Positions 1-6,089 of a stretch of 6,263 bases of DNA are shown piece by piece. How positions within the stretch are numbered: position 1 is the stretch's first letter; each line of letters starts with the position of its first letter. This DNA comes from Pseudomonadota bacterium (lineage in GTDB: Bacteria > Pseudomonadota > Alphaproteobacteria > Acetobacterales > Acetobacteraceae). The notes beneath the pieces were generated by a model. It worked only from the letters and a program-made list of their open reading frames with translations. It had not been told where the DNA came from and did not search any database. The stretch covers positions 1 to 6,263 of the forward strand of contig JAKAQU010000180.1 in the NCBI GenBank assembly GCA_021819535.1. The letters run 5' to 3'. A program made the position numbers and the translations under genes.

Positions 1-421
1 CAACCCCCGGGATCCAGGCTTGCGGATCCCAGAGATAATGCGTGAGTTCTTCCGCCGTCCACACTTTGCCGAAATTCTTCATGGCCGGCGAATAGGCGAA
101 GCCGGGCTCGGTGCCCGCCTTGCGCCCGACGACGCCGTAAAGGCTCGGCCCGACACGATTGACGCCCTTCTTGTCGGAATGACAGGCGGCGCAGATGCTG
201 TTGAACACCTCGTGCCCGTGGGCGATCATCGCCGGTTTGTTGTTCTCGTCCTCCTCGTCGGGGATCTGCGCCTTTGCCATCATGCCGGTGGCCAATACGA
301 GGCTGAAGGCAAGGGCGCCGAGCCCGAGCGTGAGGCTCCGTTTCAGGCCTGCGTGCGGTGGGCCTTTTTCCGGGGTTTCTGTCAACACGTCACATCTCCC
401 TCTGGCTGTTTTCTGCCACAT
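1..421 (-). CDS. Class I (c2-like) periplasmic cytochrome c, 3' end cut by the window
   Basis: This is a soluble monohaem cytochrome c, probably carrying electrons in the periplasm. The 140 visible codons contain a hydrophobic export segment at about residues 29-48 with a likely cleavage site after AKA (residue 51). An acidic stretch (DEEDE, 55-59) follows. The haem motif CAACH lies at 77-81, followed by VGPSLYGVVGRKAG, the usual class I signature. The end reads LWDPQAWIPGV, which in c2-type proteins stands just before the axial Met; that residue lies outside the window. I chose the ATG at 421 because AAGGAG sits 6 nt upstream of it. A GTG at 388 with GGGAGA upstream is an alternative and would give a more ordinary, shorter n-region. 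The gene starts 14 nt after the stop of the Cyc2-like gene, so the two are almost certainly co-transcribed, and this protein is the natural candidate to accept its electrons. The family call is firm; the partner role is inferred. Confidence 0.93.
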   Translation of the reverse strand, partial: MWQKTARGRCDVLTETPEKGPPHAGLKRSLTLGLGALAFSLVLATGMMAKAQIPDEEDENNKPAMIAHGHEVFNSICAACHSDKKGVNRVGPSLYGVVGRKAGTEPGFAYSPAMKNFGKVWTAEELTHYLWDPQAWIPGV

Positions 422-427
422 AACATG

Positions 428-433
428 CTCCTT
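428..433 (-). promoter_or_regulatory. Ribosome binding site of the cytochrome c gene
   Basis: AAGGAG on the minus strand lies directly after the stop of the upstream cytochrome-porin gene and 6 nt before the ATG at 421. It supports that ATG over the internal GTG at 388 and fits a tightly packed operon. Confidence 0.6.
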
Positions 434-435
434 TC

Positions 436-1824
436 CTAGAAAGCCACCCAGAGATAGAGATAGAGCGTGTTCATGCCGCTGGCGTTATGGCCGAAGCCGT
501 CGAAATTGTTGGTGCCACCGTTGAACTCAAGATAGTCGGTGTATTGCAGGCCGACTTTCAGGTTGTGTTCGAAATCCCAGACGGTGTTGGCATCCTTGCC
601 GAACGGCACCCAGTCCGCTTCCCAGATGAGGGCTTGCGTATTCGGGCTGCCATTGGCACTGCCGACCACCGACGCCGGCGCATAGAGCGTCTTGTCACTG
701 TTACCCCAGGTGCCGTTATAGGCCATGGTGAAGCCGTAGGTGTTCTTGTACCAGTAATCACCTGAGATACGGAACTGTTCCAACTCATTATAGGCTTTGT
801 CGGCAAGTCCTGCATTGTGCTGGGCATCGAGCTGGGCCTGCTGCTGCAGGATGTTGGTGGCGATGGCGAAGATATGATTGCCGTTGGTGTATTGGTAGTT
901 CGCGTCCAGGCCGTAATCGAGATAGGTGTTGGTGCCGGGCTCGGCGATCACGTTGCCGGCCATCGGCGCATAGAACCCAACGCCGCCGAGTTCGAGGAAA
1001 TTATTGCCCCATTGCTTCTGCCACGCGACGCGGACATAAGGCGCTGCCCCCTCGACCTCACCGAGCGATGGGGTCTGCCCCTCGCCGAGCGCCTGGAACC
1101 AGGTCGGGCTCAGGGATTTATAGGCGCCACCCTCGATATACCAAGTCTGGTTGATCCACCAGTAATTGGTGAGACCGATCGTGTTGCTGCCGCCCAATGC
1201 CTGGATCGCGAGCGGCGCGATGGACGGGCCGGGTGACAGCGCCGAACTCGCGTAAGGGTAGGCGTAATGGTAGAGGGTGTTGTAGGGGTCTTGCACCGTC
1301 GGGCCGTTGTTCATGTCGAGGCCGACGAGAACATCCTGCTTCGAGACCGAAAACTCGTATTTCAAGCGGAGGTCGCTGTCATCGAGCGCGACCGAACTGT
1401 AGTCGTTGCCCCCGGTGATCTGGATCATGCCGCCGGCGTAATCCGACAGCCGTCCGGCGAGGAACACCGAGAGCTGATCGAGGTTGAAGTTGTTATTGGC
1501 CCGGTAATCATTGGCCGGCGAGCCACCCTCGACGGCGTTTGCCGTATTGTTGAACGACGCGAACGCCATCGCCGAAATCGGGATATAGGGCCAGGGTGTC
1601 TCGCCGGCGGAAAGCGTGTAGCCCCCCATTTTGAAGGCGATGCCGAACGGCGTGAGCTGCGGCCCGAACGCACCGATATGGCAGGCCGTGCAGGGCTGAT
1701 CGGTCTGGCGGGCGAAAGCCGGCACCGCCTCGGCACGGTCCATCGAGAAAATGACCATGATCGCCGCCAGCAATCCCCAGAGCCATTTCCCAGGAGAAGG
1801 GCGGAACAACAGAACTCTTTTCAT
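436..1824 (-). CDS. Cyc2-like outer-membrane monohaem cytochrome-porin fusion
   Basis: This 462-residue protein looks like a haem-containing outer-membrane barrel. A Sec signal peptide (residues 1-33, cleavage after AEA) is followed by VPAFARQTDQPCTACH, with the single haem motif C45-x-x-C48-H49, then LTPFGIAFKMGGYT (57-70). This N-terminal pattern and the total length match Cyc2-type proteins, in which a small cytochrome domain plugs or caps a roughly 16-strand porin; characterised members oxidise Fe(II) at the cell surface. The remaining ~390 residues are rich in Asn, Tyr, Trp and Gly, have alternating beta-strand character and end in LYLYLWVAF, a typical C-terminal Phe signal for barrel insertion. 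The start is set by AAGGAGG 6 nt upstream; an ATG 10 codons earlier lacks such a site. It is first in an operon with a periplasmic cytochrome c. The fold is well supported. The substrate is not, because the wider family also occurs in bacteria not known to oxidise iron. Confidence 0.8.
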   Translation of the reverse strand: MKRVLLFRPSPGKWLWGLLAAIMVIFSMDRAEAVPAFARQTDQPCTACHIGAFGPQLTPFGIAFKMGGYTLSAGETPWPYIPISAMAFASFNNTANAVEGGSPANDYRANNNFNLDQLSVFLAGRLSDYAGGMIQITGGNDYSSVALDDSDLRLKYEFSVSKQDVLVGLDMNNGPTVQDPYNTLYHYAYPYASSALSPGPSIAPLAIQALGGSNTIGLTNYWWINQTWYIEGGAYKSLSPTWFQALGEGQTPSLGEVEGAAPYVRVAWQKQWGNNFLELGGVGFYAPMAGNVIAEPGTNTYLDYGLDANYQYTNGNHIFAIATNILQQQAQLDAQHNAGLADKAYNELEQFRISGDYWYKNTYGFTMAYNGTWGNSDKTLYAPASVVGSANGSPNTQALIWEADWVPFGKDANTVWDFEHNLKVGLQYTDYLEFNGGTNNFDGFGHNASGMNTLYLYLWVAF

Positions 1825-1830
1825 CAAACG

Positions 1831-1838
1831 CCTCCTTT
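1831..1838 (-). promoter_or_regulatory. Ribosome binding site that fixes the Cyc2-like start
   Basis: AAAGGAGG on the minus strand is a near-ideal Shine-Dalgarno sequence, 6 nt before the ATG at 1824. The in-frame ATG at 1854 lies upstream of this site and would add ten Arg-rich residues before the signal peptide, so 1824 is preferred. Confidence 0.8.
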
Positions 1839-1873
1839 GCGGCACAACCCGCACGCAACATAACGCGGGCGTG

Positions 1874-1915
1874 AAGATCGCGGCTTCAAGCGCGACACTC
1901 TTTGATTTCGATCAA
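1874..1915 (-). promoter_or_regulatory. FNR/FixK-type box with candidate class II promoter for the cytochrome operon
   Basis: Positions 1902-1915 read TTGATTTCGATCAA, a perfect TTGAT-N4-ATCAA palindrome, the consensus site of FNR-family regulators. If it is centred at -41.5, as in class II activation, transcription would start near 1867 on the minus strand. A weak -10 hexamer GATCTT would then fall at 1879-1874, leaving a leader of about 43 nt before the Cyc2-like ATG. The sequence match is direct. Which regulator binds (FNR/FnrL, FixK or a DNR-like protein), and whether it activates, is inferred. The site lies about 190 nt from the divergent exporter gene, so it is less likely to control that gene. 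Confidence 0.6.
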
Positions 1916-1950
1916 TTTTGCGGCGCAGCACAAGAAAAAACCGCCCCCGT

Positions 1951-2002
1951 TGCCATACGGCCACAGGCAAGGCGATGATCGGGCGATGGCAGACTCTTGC
2001 CT
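1951..2002 (+). repeat. Interlaced inverted repeats in the divergent intergenic region
   Basis: Two short inverted repeats alternate. TGCCAT (1951-1956) is complementary to ATGGCA (1986-1991), and AGGCAAG (1965-1971) is complementary to CTTGCCT (1996-2002). The A-B-A'-B' order is the topology of an H-type pseudoknot if transcribed. Arms of 6 and 7 bp could also arise by chance in a region this size. No known RNA family is recognised. Confidence 0.25.
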
Positions 2003-2007
2003 TGAAT

Positions 2008-2030
2008 CAGTAACTTACACTAAGTTTCAG
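2008..2030 (+). promoter_or_regulatory. Dyad-symmetric candidate operator upstream of the exporter gene
   Basis: A 15-bp perfect inverted repeat, AACTTA-CAC-TAAGTT (2012-2026), has partly symmetric flanks (CAG on both sides, 8 of 11 position pairs complementary overall). It is AT-rich compared with its surroundings and contains TACACT (2016-2021), a possible -10 element for the plus strand, although I find no good -35 at the right spacing. It ends about 70 nt before the exporter start. It resembles the binding site of a dimeric repressor; the regulator family is unknown. Confidence 0.35.
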
Positions 2031-2099
2031 CGAATTCTCGGGCACGGTCAGGGTCAGGAGCTTCCGGCACGTGATCAGCAATGATTTTGCGGGCGTCGC

Positions 2100-3005
2100 G
2101 TGAGCCGGGCCACGGCGATCGGCGGCATTGCGATCCTGCTGTGGTCGAGCCTTGCCGCGCTCGCAGTGGTGACGCGGCGGCTTCCGCCGTTCGAGACGCT
2201 GACGCTGAGCTTCGGGATCGCCTTCGCCGCCGGGATCGCGATACTGGCGGCGCGGCGGCGTCTTCTGCGGCTGCGCCAGCCCGGGCGCGCCTGGGGGCTC
2301 GGATTTGCCGGGATTTTTTCCTATCACGCGCTCTATTTCATCGCCCTCGACCATGCGCCGGCGGCCGAGGCGAGCCTGATCAACTATCTCTGGCCGCTGC
2401 TCATCGTGCTGTTTTCCGCATTCCTGCCGGGGGAGCGGCTGCGGCTGCGGCATGTGCTCGGGGCGGCGCTTGGGCTGGCCGGGACGGCACTGATCGTTCT
2501 CGCCGCAGCGAAGACGGGGGCGGAACCCGCCGGGCGCGGCGCGATGCTCGGCTATGCCTGCGCCTTTGCCGCCGCTTTTGCCTGGGCCGGATATTCGGTC
2601 GCCAATCGCACGCTCCGCGCCGTGCCGAGCGAATTGATCGTCGGGATCGGCGGCCTGGTCGCACTGGCCGCTTCTCTGGTGCATGGCCTCGCCGAGCCGA
2701 ACATCGTGCCGAGGGGCGTCGAATGGGCGGCGCTGACCGGCCTCGGCCTCGGCCCGGTCGGGCTCGCCTTCTTCTTTTGGGATCACGCGACCAAGCACGG
2801 CGATCTCGCCCTGCTCGGAACCCTCTCCTATGCGACGCCGCTGCTCTCGACCGGGCTTCTGGTCGTGTGTGGTGCGGCGCATGCCGGGGCGACGCTCGCC
2901 GCCGCCGCTGCGCTGGTGGTCGGGGGCGCGGTGGTGTCGGCGGGCCTGCCGCGCCGACGGGGAGCCCCGCTCATCCCCCCCGCCGCGTCCAATCCTTCTC
3001 GTTGA
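2100..3005 (+). CDS. DMT/EamA-family exporter, YddG-like
   Basis: This is an inner-membrane metabolite exporter of the drug/metabolite transporter superfamily. Its 301 residues show about ten hydrophobic helices (roughly 7-25, 33-51, 64-82, 90-108, 117-136, 149-167, 178-196, 208-226, 236-256, 262-282) in the two five-helix EamA repeats. GIAILLWSSLAAL near the N-terminus and INYLWPLLIVLF (94-105) resemble E. coli YddG, which exports aromatic amino acids; length also agrees. Substrate is not determined by this similarity. The start is a GTG, the first start codon after an in-frame stop at 2082-2084, and it has no clear Shine-Dalgarno sequence, so translation may be weak or controlled. The gene stands alone on the plus strand, divergent from the cytochrome operon, and its 3' end overlaps the convergent flavin reductase gene by 35 bp. 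Confidence 0.85.
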   Translation: MSRATAIGGIAILLWSSLAALAVVTRRLPPFETLTLSFGIAFAAGIAILAARRRLLRLRQPGRAWGLGFAGIFSYHALYFIALDHAPAAEASLINYLWPLLIVLFSAFLPGERLRLRHVLGAALGLAGTALIVLAAAKTGAEPAGRGAMLGYACAFAAAFAWAGYSVANRTLRAVPSELIVGIGGLVALAASLVHGLAEPNIVPRGVEWAALTGLGLGPVGLAFFFWDHATKHGDLALLGTLSYATPLLSTGLLVVCGAAHAGATLAAAAALVVGGAVVSAGLPRRRGAPLIPPAASNPSR

Positions 3006-3606
3006 TGCGCGGCATTTCGAAGCGGTCGCTGGTCCGCGTATACCAGCCGCGCCCATGCATGCGCCCGATGAGATCGAGCTTGGGCGTGTCGATATAGCAT
3101 TTCCGCGGGTCGATCACGGCATCGTCGCGGATATGCATGGCGAGCACGCGGCCGAGCACGAGGGCGCGCTCATTGCCGATCTCGAGTGTGGTGAAGCGTT
3201 CGCATTCGAAGGCCACAGGGCTCTCCTTGATGCGCGGCGGCTTGACCTTGACCGAGGGGAGGGTCGAGAGCCCGGCCTCGGTGAGTTCATCGACATCGGC
3301 GCCGAATTCGATCGCGGTGATGTTCATCTGCTCGGCGTTCTCGGCGGCGACGAGATTGACCACGAACTCGCCGCTCATGCGGATATTGTTGCCGGTATCC
3401 TTGACATCGCCCGGCCGGCGCCCGCCGATGCCGATACACACGACCGGCGGATCCCCCGAAAAAGCGTTGAAGAACGAGAATGGGGCGGCATTGCGTCTGC
3501 CCTCGGCATCGAGACTGACCACCCAGGCGATCGGGCGCGGCACGATGGTGGAAACGAGAAGCTTGTAGCGGTCATTGGCGTCGAGGGTGGCGAAATCGAA
3601 CAGCAT
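2971..3606 (-). CDS. Flavin reductase-like, FMN-binding split-barrel protein (DIM6/NTAB type)
   Basis: This 211-residue cytoplasmic protein belongs to the flavin reductase-like family. Members bind FMN in a split barrel and either reduce flavin with NAD(P)H or act as oxidoreductases of unknown substrate. Visible signatures are YKLLVSTIVPRPIAWVVS (14-31), NAAPFSFFNAF (39-49), KDTGNNI (69-75), and GRMHGRGWYTR (181-191) near the C-terminus. The start ATG at 3606 gives the family's usual N-terminus (FDFATLDANDRYKLL) and has GGAAGGA 8 nt upstream. The open frame runs further upstream to 3927, but that part lies antiparallel to a real kinase gene in another frame and is not coding. It is the last gene of the minus-strand run, 31 nt after the ROK kinase, and ends inside the convergent exporter gene. 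No flavin-dependent monooxygenase partner is present here, so its partner is unknown. Confidence 0.88.
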   Translation of the reverse strand: MLFDFATLDANDRYKLLVSTIVPRPIAWVVSLDAEGRRNAAPFSFFNAFSGDPPVVCIGIGGRRPGDVKDTGNNIRMSGEFVVNLVAAENAEQMNITAIEFGADVDELTEAGLSTLPSVKVKPPRIKESPVAFECERFTTLEIGNERALVLGRVLAMHIRDDAVIDPRKCYIDTPKLDLIGRMHGRGWYTRTSDRFEMPRINEKDWTRRGG

Positions 3607-3637
3607 GGCGATGGTCCTTCCGTGGGCGTGCAGACAC

Positions 3638-4351
3638 TCAAGCCGGGTCGCGCCAGAGAGCAATGCCGCCGGTGATGCCAGCCTCGTTGGCGACGATTTC
3701 GACATTGGCGGGCAGATCGCCCTTGATATGCGCGGCATTGCCGCCGCCGAGATAGAGCTTATCGAACAAGACCACGCGGGCGAGAATGTCGATCGCGTTC
3801 CGCACCCGCTTGTTCCAGCGCTTGACGCCGGTTTTCTCGAACGCCTCCTTGCCGAGATAGAGATCGTAGGTGAGTTGCTTGTGTACCGGGTGTTGTGAGA
3901 GTTCGATATGCGGCGCAACAAGGCCATTGAAGAAAATGCCGATCCCGGCGCCGGTGCCGAGCGTCAGGATCATTTCCATCCCGACGCCGCGGATGACGCC
4001 GAGCCCCTGCACCTCGGCATCGTTCAACACCCGGGCCGGGCGGCCGAAGCGCTCGGCGAGATGTTTTTCGAGCGGAAACCCGGCCCAGGCCTTGGTGCCG
4101 AGATTGGGCGCGGTCAAGACCGTCCCGGCGCGCACGGCACCCGGAAATCCGGCGGAGATACGATGAAAATCCGGCAATTGCCGGACCATCTCGGCAAGGG
4201 CGGCGAGCAGAGCCTCGGGCGGGCAGGGATGCGGGGTCGGAACATGGATGCGGGGGGCGGCCATCTCTCCGCGATGGTCGAGCACCGAGGCCTTGAGCCC
4301 GGTGCCGCCGATATCGATCGCGAGGGTGAACGGACCATTCGCCGCGCTCAT
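3638..4351 (-). CDS. ROK-family sugar kinase, polyphosphate-glucokinase-like
   Basis: This is a cytoplasmic ROK kinase of 237 residues. Features in order are the phosphate-binding loop DIGGTGLK (13-20), VLNDAEVQGLG (108-118) with the catalytic Asp expected at 111, and LGTGAGIGIF (131-140) as the second phosphate motif. The IELSQH stretch (149-154) sits where glucose-binding ROKs have their E-x-GH motif, and LGGGNA (201-206) is the adenosine-side segment. It lacks the zinc-binding CxCGxxGC motif. Together with the short length and the E/H segment, this resembles the polyphosphate glucokinase (PpgK) branch, which phosphorylates glucose from polyphosphate or ATP. Donor use cannot be read from sequence. 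The ATG at 4351 overlaps the stop of the lipoprotein gene as ATGA, so translation is coupled. The flavin reductase gene follows after 31 nt. Confidence 0.87.
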   Translation of the reverse strand: MSAANGPFTLAIDIGGTGLKASVLDHRGEMAAPRIHVPTPHPCPPEALLAALAEMVRQLPDFHRISAGFPGAVRAGTVLTAPNLGTKAWAGFPLEKHLAERFGRPARVLNDAEVQGLGVIRGVGMEMILTLGTGAGIGIFFNGLVAPHIELSQHPVHKQLTYDLYLGKEAFEKTGVKRWNKRVRNAIDILARVVLFDKLYLGGGNAAHIKGDLPANVEIVANEAGITGGIALWRDPA

Positions 4352-4773
4352 GAATGGTTCCAGACATAGGTCAGGCGATAGCGTGTCTGGCAGGTGCTGG
4401 AAGAGACCAGGAGATCGAGATGGTTGTTGACGGCCCGGCCCTCGATCCGCGCCCCCTCGATCGTCTGGTGCAGCGTGCCATCGGCGGCGACGGGCACGGT
4501 GAAGATCACCCCCGGACGGTAGGAGAGGGTGAGTATCGCGTCCCCGATTTCGGCGACGCCATAGCCGTTTTTCGGACAATCGGCGGCATTGGCGCCGATT
4601 GCGCGGATTTTCCCCTCATAGCTGCCGTCGTAAAGGCTCACCGCCGTCGGCTGATGCGCGGCCGGCGGCAGGTTCTGGCCGCCGAAGGGCATGCAGGCGC
4701 CAAGCGCCAGGGCCGCGGCAAGCGGGCCGAGCCGGCGCGAAAGGCGTGACATCGGAAAATCATGCTCCGGCAT
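4348..4773 (-). CDS. Uncharacterised small lipoprotein
   Basis: This 141-residue protein has a lipoprotein signal: basic RLSRR (10-14), a hydrophobic stretch and the lipobox ALGAC with the lipidated Cys at 27. The mature part begins with a Pro/Gln/Ala-rich linker, followed by a compact beta-rich domain starting YDGSYEGKI (48-56). Cys66 and Cys128 could form a disulfide in the periplasm. I recognise no known functional domain; similar small YxGxYxG-type lipoproteins are common and mostly unnamed in alphaproteobacteria. The start at 4773 has GGAGG 6 nt upstream; Met8 (4752) is a possible alternative with poorer spacing. An ATGA overlap couples it to the ROK kinase gene. A candidate promoter lies just upstream. 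Confidence 0.8.
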   Translation of the reverse strand: MPEHDFPMSRLSRRLGPLAAALALGACMPFGGQNLPPAAHQPTAVSLYDGSYEGKIRAIGANAADCPKNGYGVAEIGDAILTLSYRPGVIFTVPVAADGTLHQTIEGARIEGRAVNNHLDLLVSSSTCQTRYRLTYVWNHS

Positions 4774-4779
4774 GGGTGG

Positions 4780-4784
4780 CCTCC
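4780..4784 (-). promoter_or_regulatory. Ribosome binding site of the lipoprotein gene
   Basis: GGAGG on the minus strand, 6 nt before the ATG at 4773, decides this start over the Met seven codons further in, and over the open frame that extends upstream to 4881 into the neighbouring gene. Confidence 0.6.
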
Positions 4785-4806
4785 GCCAGGGACGAATGGA
4801 GTGGGA

Positions 4807-4836
4807 AGCATAAACGGCACGAGGCCGCCTCGCCAA
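4807..4836 (-). promoter_or_regulatory. Candidate sigma70-type promoter before the lipoprotein gene
   Basis: On the minus strand, TTGGCG (4836-4831) and TATGCT (4812-4807) are separated by 18 nt and each matches the -35/-10 consensus at four of six positions. Transcription would begin near 4800, giving a leader of roughly 27 nt. The spacer contains a small hairpin-forming palindrome, CGAGG-CCG-CCTCG. Matches of this quality occur by chance, so the call is tentative. If real, the lipoprotein, kinase and reductase genes can be expressed without the upstream genes. Confidence 0.35.
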
Positions 4837-4859
4837 TCCGCCCCCCGCAAAAAGCCGCA

Positions 4860-6089
4860 TCAGGTATGGACCAGCGGGCACCCCCCCTCGCTCATCGGCC
4901 GGAACGCCTCATCGGCCGGGGTGGTCGCGACCATTTTCATCCCATCCCACGGCCCGCTGCTCTCGGCGGGAGACTTGGCCTGAAACAGAAAGGAGGGGTG
5001 AATTTTCCGGCCATCCTCGCGGATCTGGCCCTGGCCGAAACAATCATCATCGGTCGGCATCGCCTTCATGCGCGCAACCGCGGCCCGCCCATCCGCCTTC
5101 GCCGCCGCAATCCCCATATCGGCGACCGCCTTGAGATAATGGAGGGTCGCGGCGTAATCCCCGGCCTGCACCATGTTCGGCCATTGATTGGGCGTTTTGG
5201 GCCGGATACGGTCCATGAAGGCGCGGGTGCGGTCGTTCAGATTCCAGTAAAAACTCTCGGTCAGCAAAAGCCCCTGCGCGGTCTCGAGGCCGAGGGCATG
5301 GACGTTGCTGTTGTACATCAGCATCGCCGCGACGCGCATGTTTTGCATGAGGCCGAATTCGCGCGCCTGCTTGATGCAATTGAGCGTGTCGGCGCCGGAA
5401 TTGCAGAGCCCGAGCACCTTGGCGCCCGAGGATTGCGCCTGCAACAGGAACGACGAGAAATCGGTGGTACCCGGGAAGGGGTAGGTTACGCTGCCCATCA
5501 CCTTGCCGCCGGCCGCGCGCACGAAGGCGGCGGTGTCGCGCTGCAATTGCTGGCCGAACACGTAATCGGCGGTGATGAAAAACCAGCTATCGCCGCCGGT
5601 CTTGACCATCGCGCCACCGGTCGATTTCGCCAGCATATAGGTGTCGTAGGTCCAGTGGACGGTGTTCGGGCTGCATTGCTTGCCGGTGAGATCGGTGGTC
5701 GCGGCGCCCGAGTTCAGCATCACCTTGTTCTTCTCGCGGCAGACCGAATTGACCGCGAGCGCGACCGAGGAGGTGGGCACGTCGACGATCGCATCCACCC
5801 CGTCCCGGTCGAACCATTGCCGGGCGATGCCGGCGCCGATATCGGGCTTGTTCTGGTGATCGGCGAACAGAACCTCGACCGCCATGTCACGCCCGGCGGT
5901 GAATTCCTGCACCGCCTGGCGCGCGCAGGCGACACCGGTCGGCCCGGTATCGTCGCGATAGGGGCCGGACTGGTCGTTGAGCACGCCGATGCGGAGCACC
6001 GGGCCCTTGGTTTGCGCCAGTGCCGGGCGCTGCATGAAGCCGGTGAGCGCCGCCCCCGCGATCAGCCCGCGTCGTGTCAGGTTCATCAT
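4860..6089 (-). CDS. Periplasmic substrate-binding protein, branched-chain amino-acid ABC type
   Basis: This 409-residue protein is a type I periplasmic-binding-fold receptor (Peripla_BP_6 / LivJ-like) that would deliver a small ligand to an ABC importer. The N-terminus has a twin-arginine pattern, LTRRGLIAGAAL (4-15), with probable cleavage after ALA (25), suggesting Tat export. Mature features include VLRIGVLNDQSGPYRDDTG (31-49), where the NDQSGPY loop normally contacts ligand, VDVPTSS (102-108), NSGAATTDLTG (126-136) and FFITADYVFG (170-179), all typical of the class. Ligands in this class range from Leu/Ile/Val to amides, urea and aromatic acids, and none can be assigned here. Start: GGAGG lies 4 nt before the first of two adjacent ATGs (6089); the second (6086) is equally plausible. 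No permease or ATPase genes are visible nearby. It follows a short-chain dehydrogenase gene by 72 nt. Confidence 0.92.
   Translation of the reverse strand: MMNLTRRGLIAGAALTGFMQRPALAQTKGPVLRIGVLNDQSGPYRDDTGPTGVACARQAVQEFTAGRDMAVEVLFADHQNKPDIGAGIARQWFDRDGVDAIVDVPTSSVALAVNSVCREKNKVMLNSGAATTDLTGKQCSPNTVHWTYDTYMLAKSTGGAMVKTGGDSWFFITADYVFGQQLQRDTAAFVRAAGGKVMGSVTYPFPGTTDFSSFLLQAQSSGAKVLGLCNSGADTLNCIKQAREFGLMQNMRVAAMLMYNSNVHALGLETAQGLLLTESFYWNLNDRTRAFMDRIRPKTPNQWPNMVQAGDYAATLHYLKAVADMGIAAAKADGRAAVARMKAMPTDDDCFGQGQIREDGRKIHPSFLFQAKSPAESSGPWDGMKMVATTPADEAFRPMSEGGCPLVHT

Noticed and set aside
1267..1863. Plus-strand open frame of 198 codons opposite the Cyc2-like gene
   Set aside because: The opposite strand encodes a convincing signal peptide, haem motif and barrel; the plus frame is Arg/Glu/Val-rich shadow sequence.
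2081..3097. Plus-strand frame overlapping the exporter in another register, and a 349-codon minus-strand frame at 2007-3056
   Set aside because: Both are Arg/Ala/Pro-rich low-complexity shadows of the YddG-like gene; only the 2100 frame gives a coherent ten-helix membrane protein.
3607..3927. Upstream extension of the flavin reductase reading frame
   Set aside because: It overlaps the kinase gene on the same strand in a different frame, reads as Ser/Arg-rich sequence without similarity, and the family N-terminus begins at 3606 after a usable ribosome binding site.
4820..4832. Hairpin CGAGG-CCG-CCTCG after the substrate-binding protein gene, as a terminator
   Set aside because: The stem is only 5 bp and no T-run follows on the minus strand; it also lies within the spacer of the candidate promoter.
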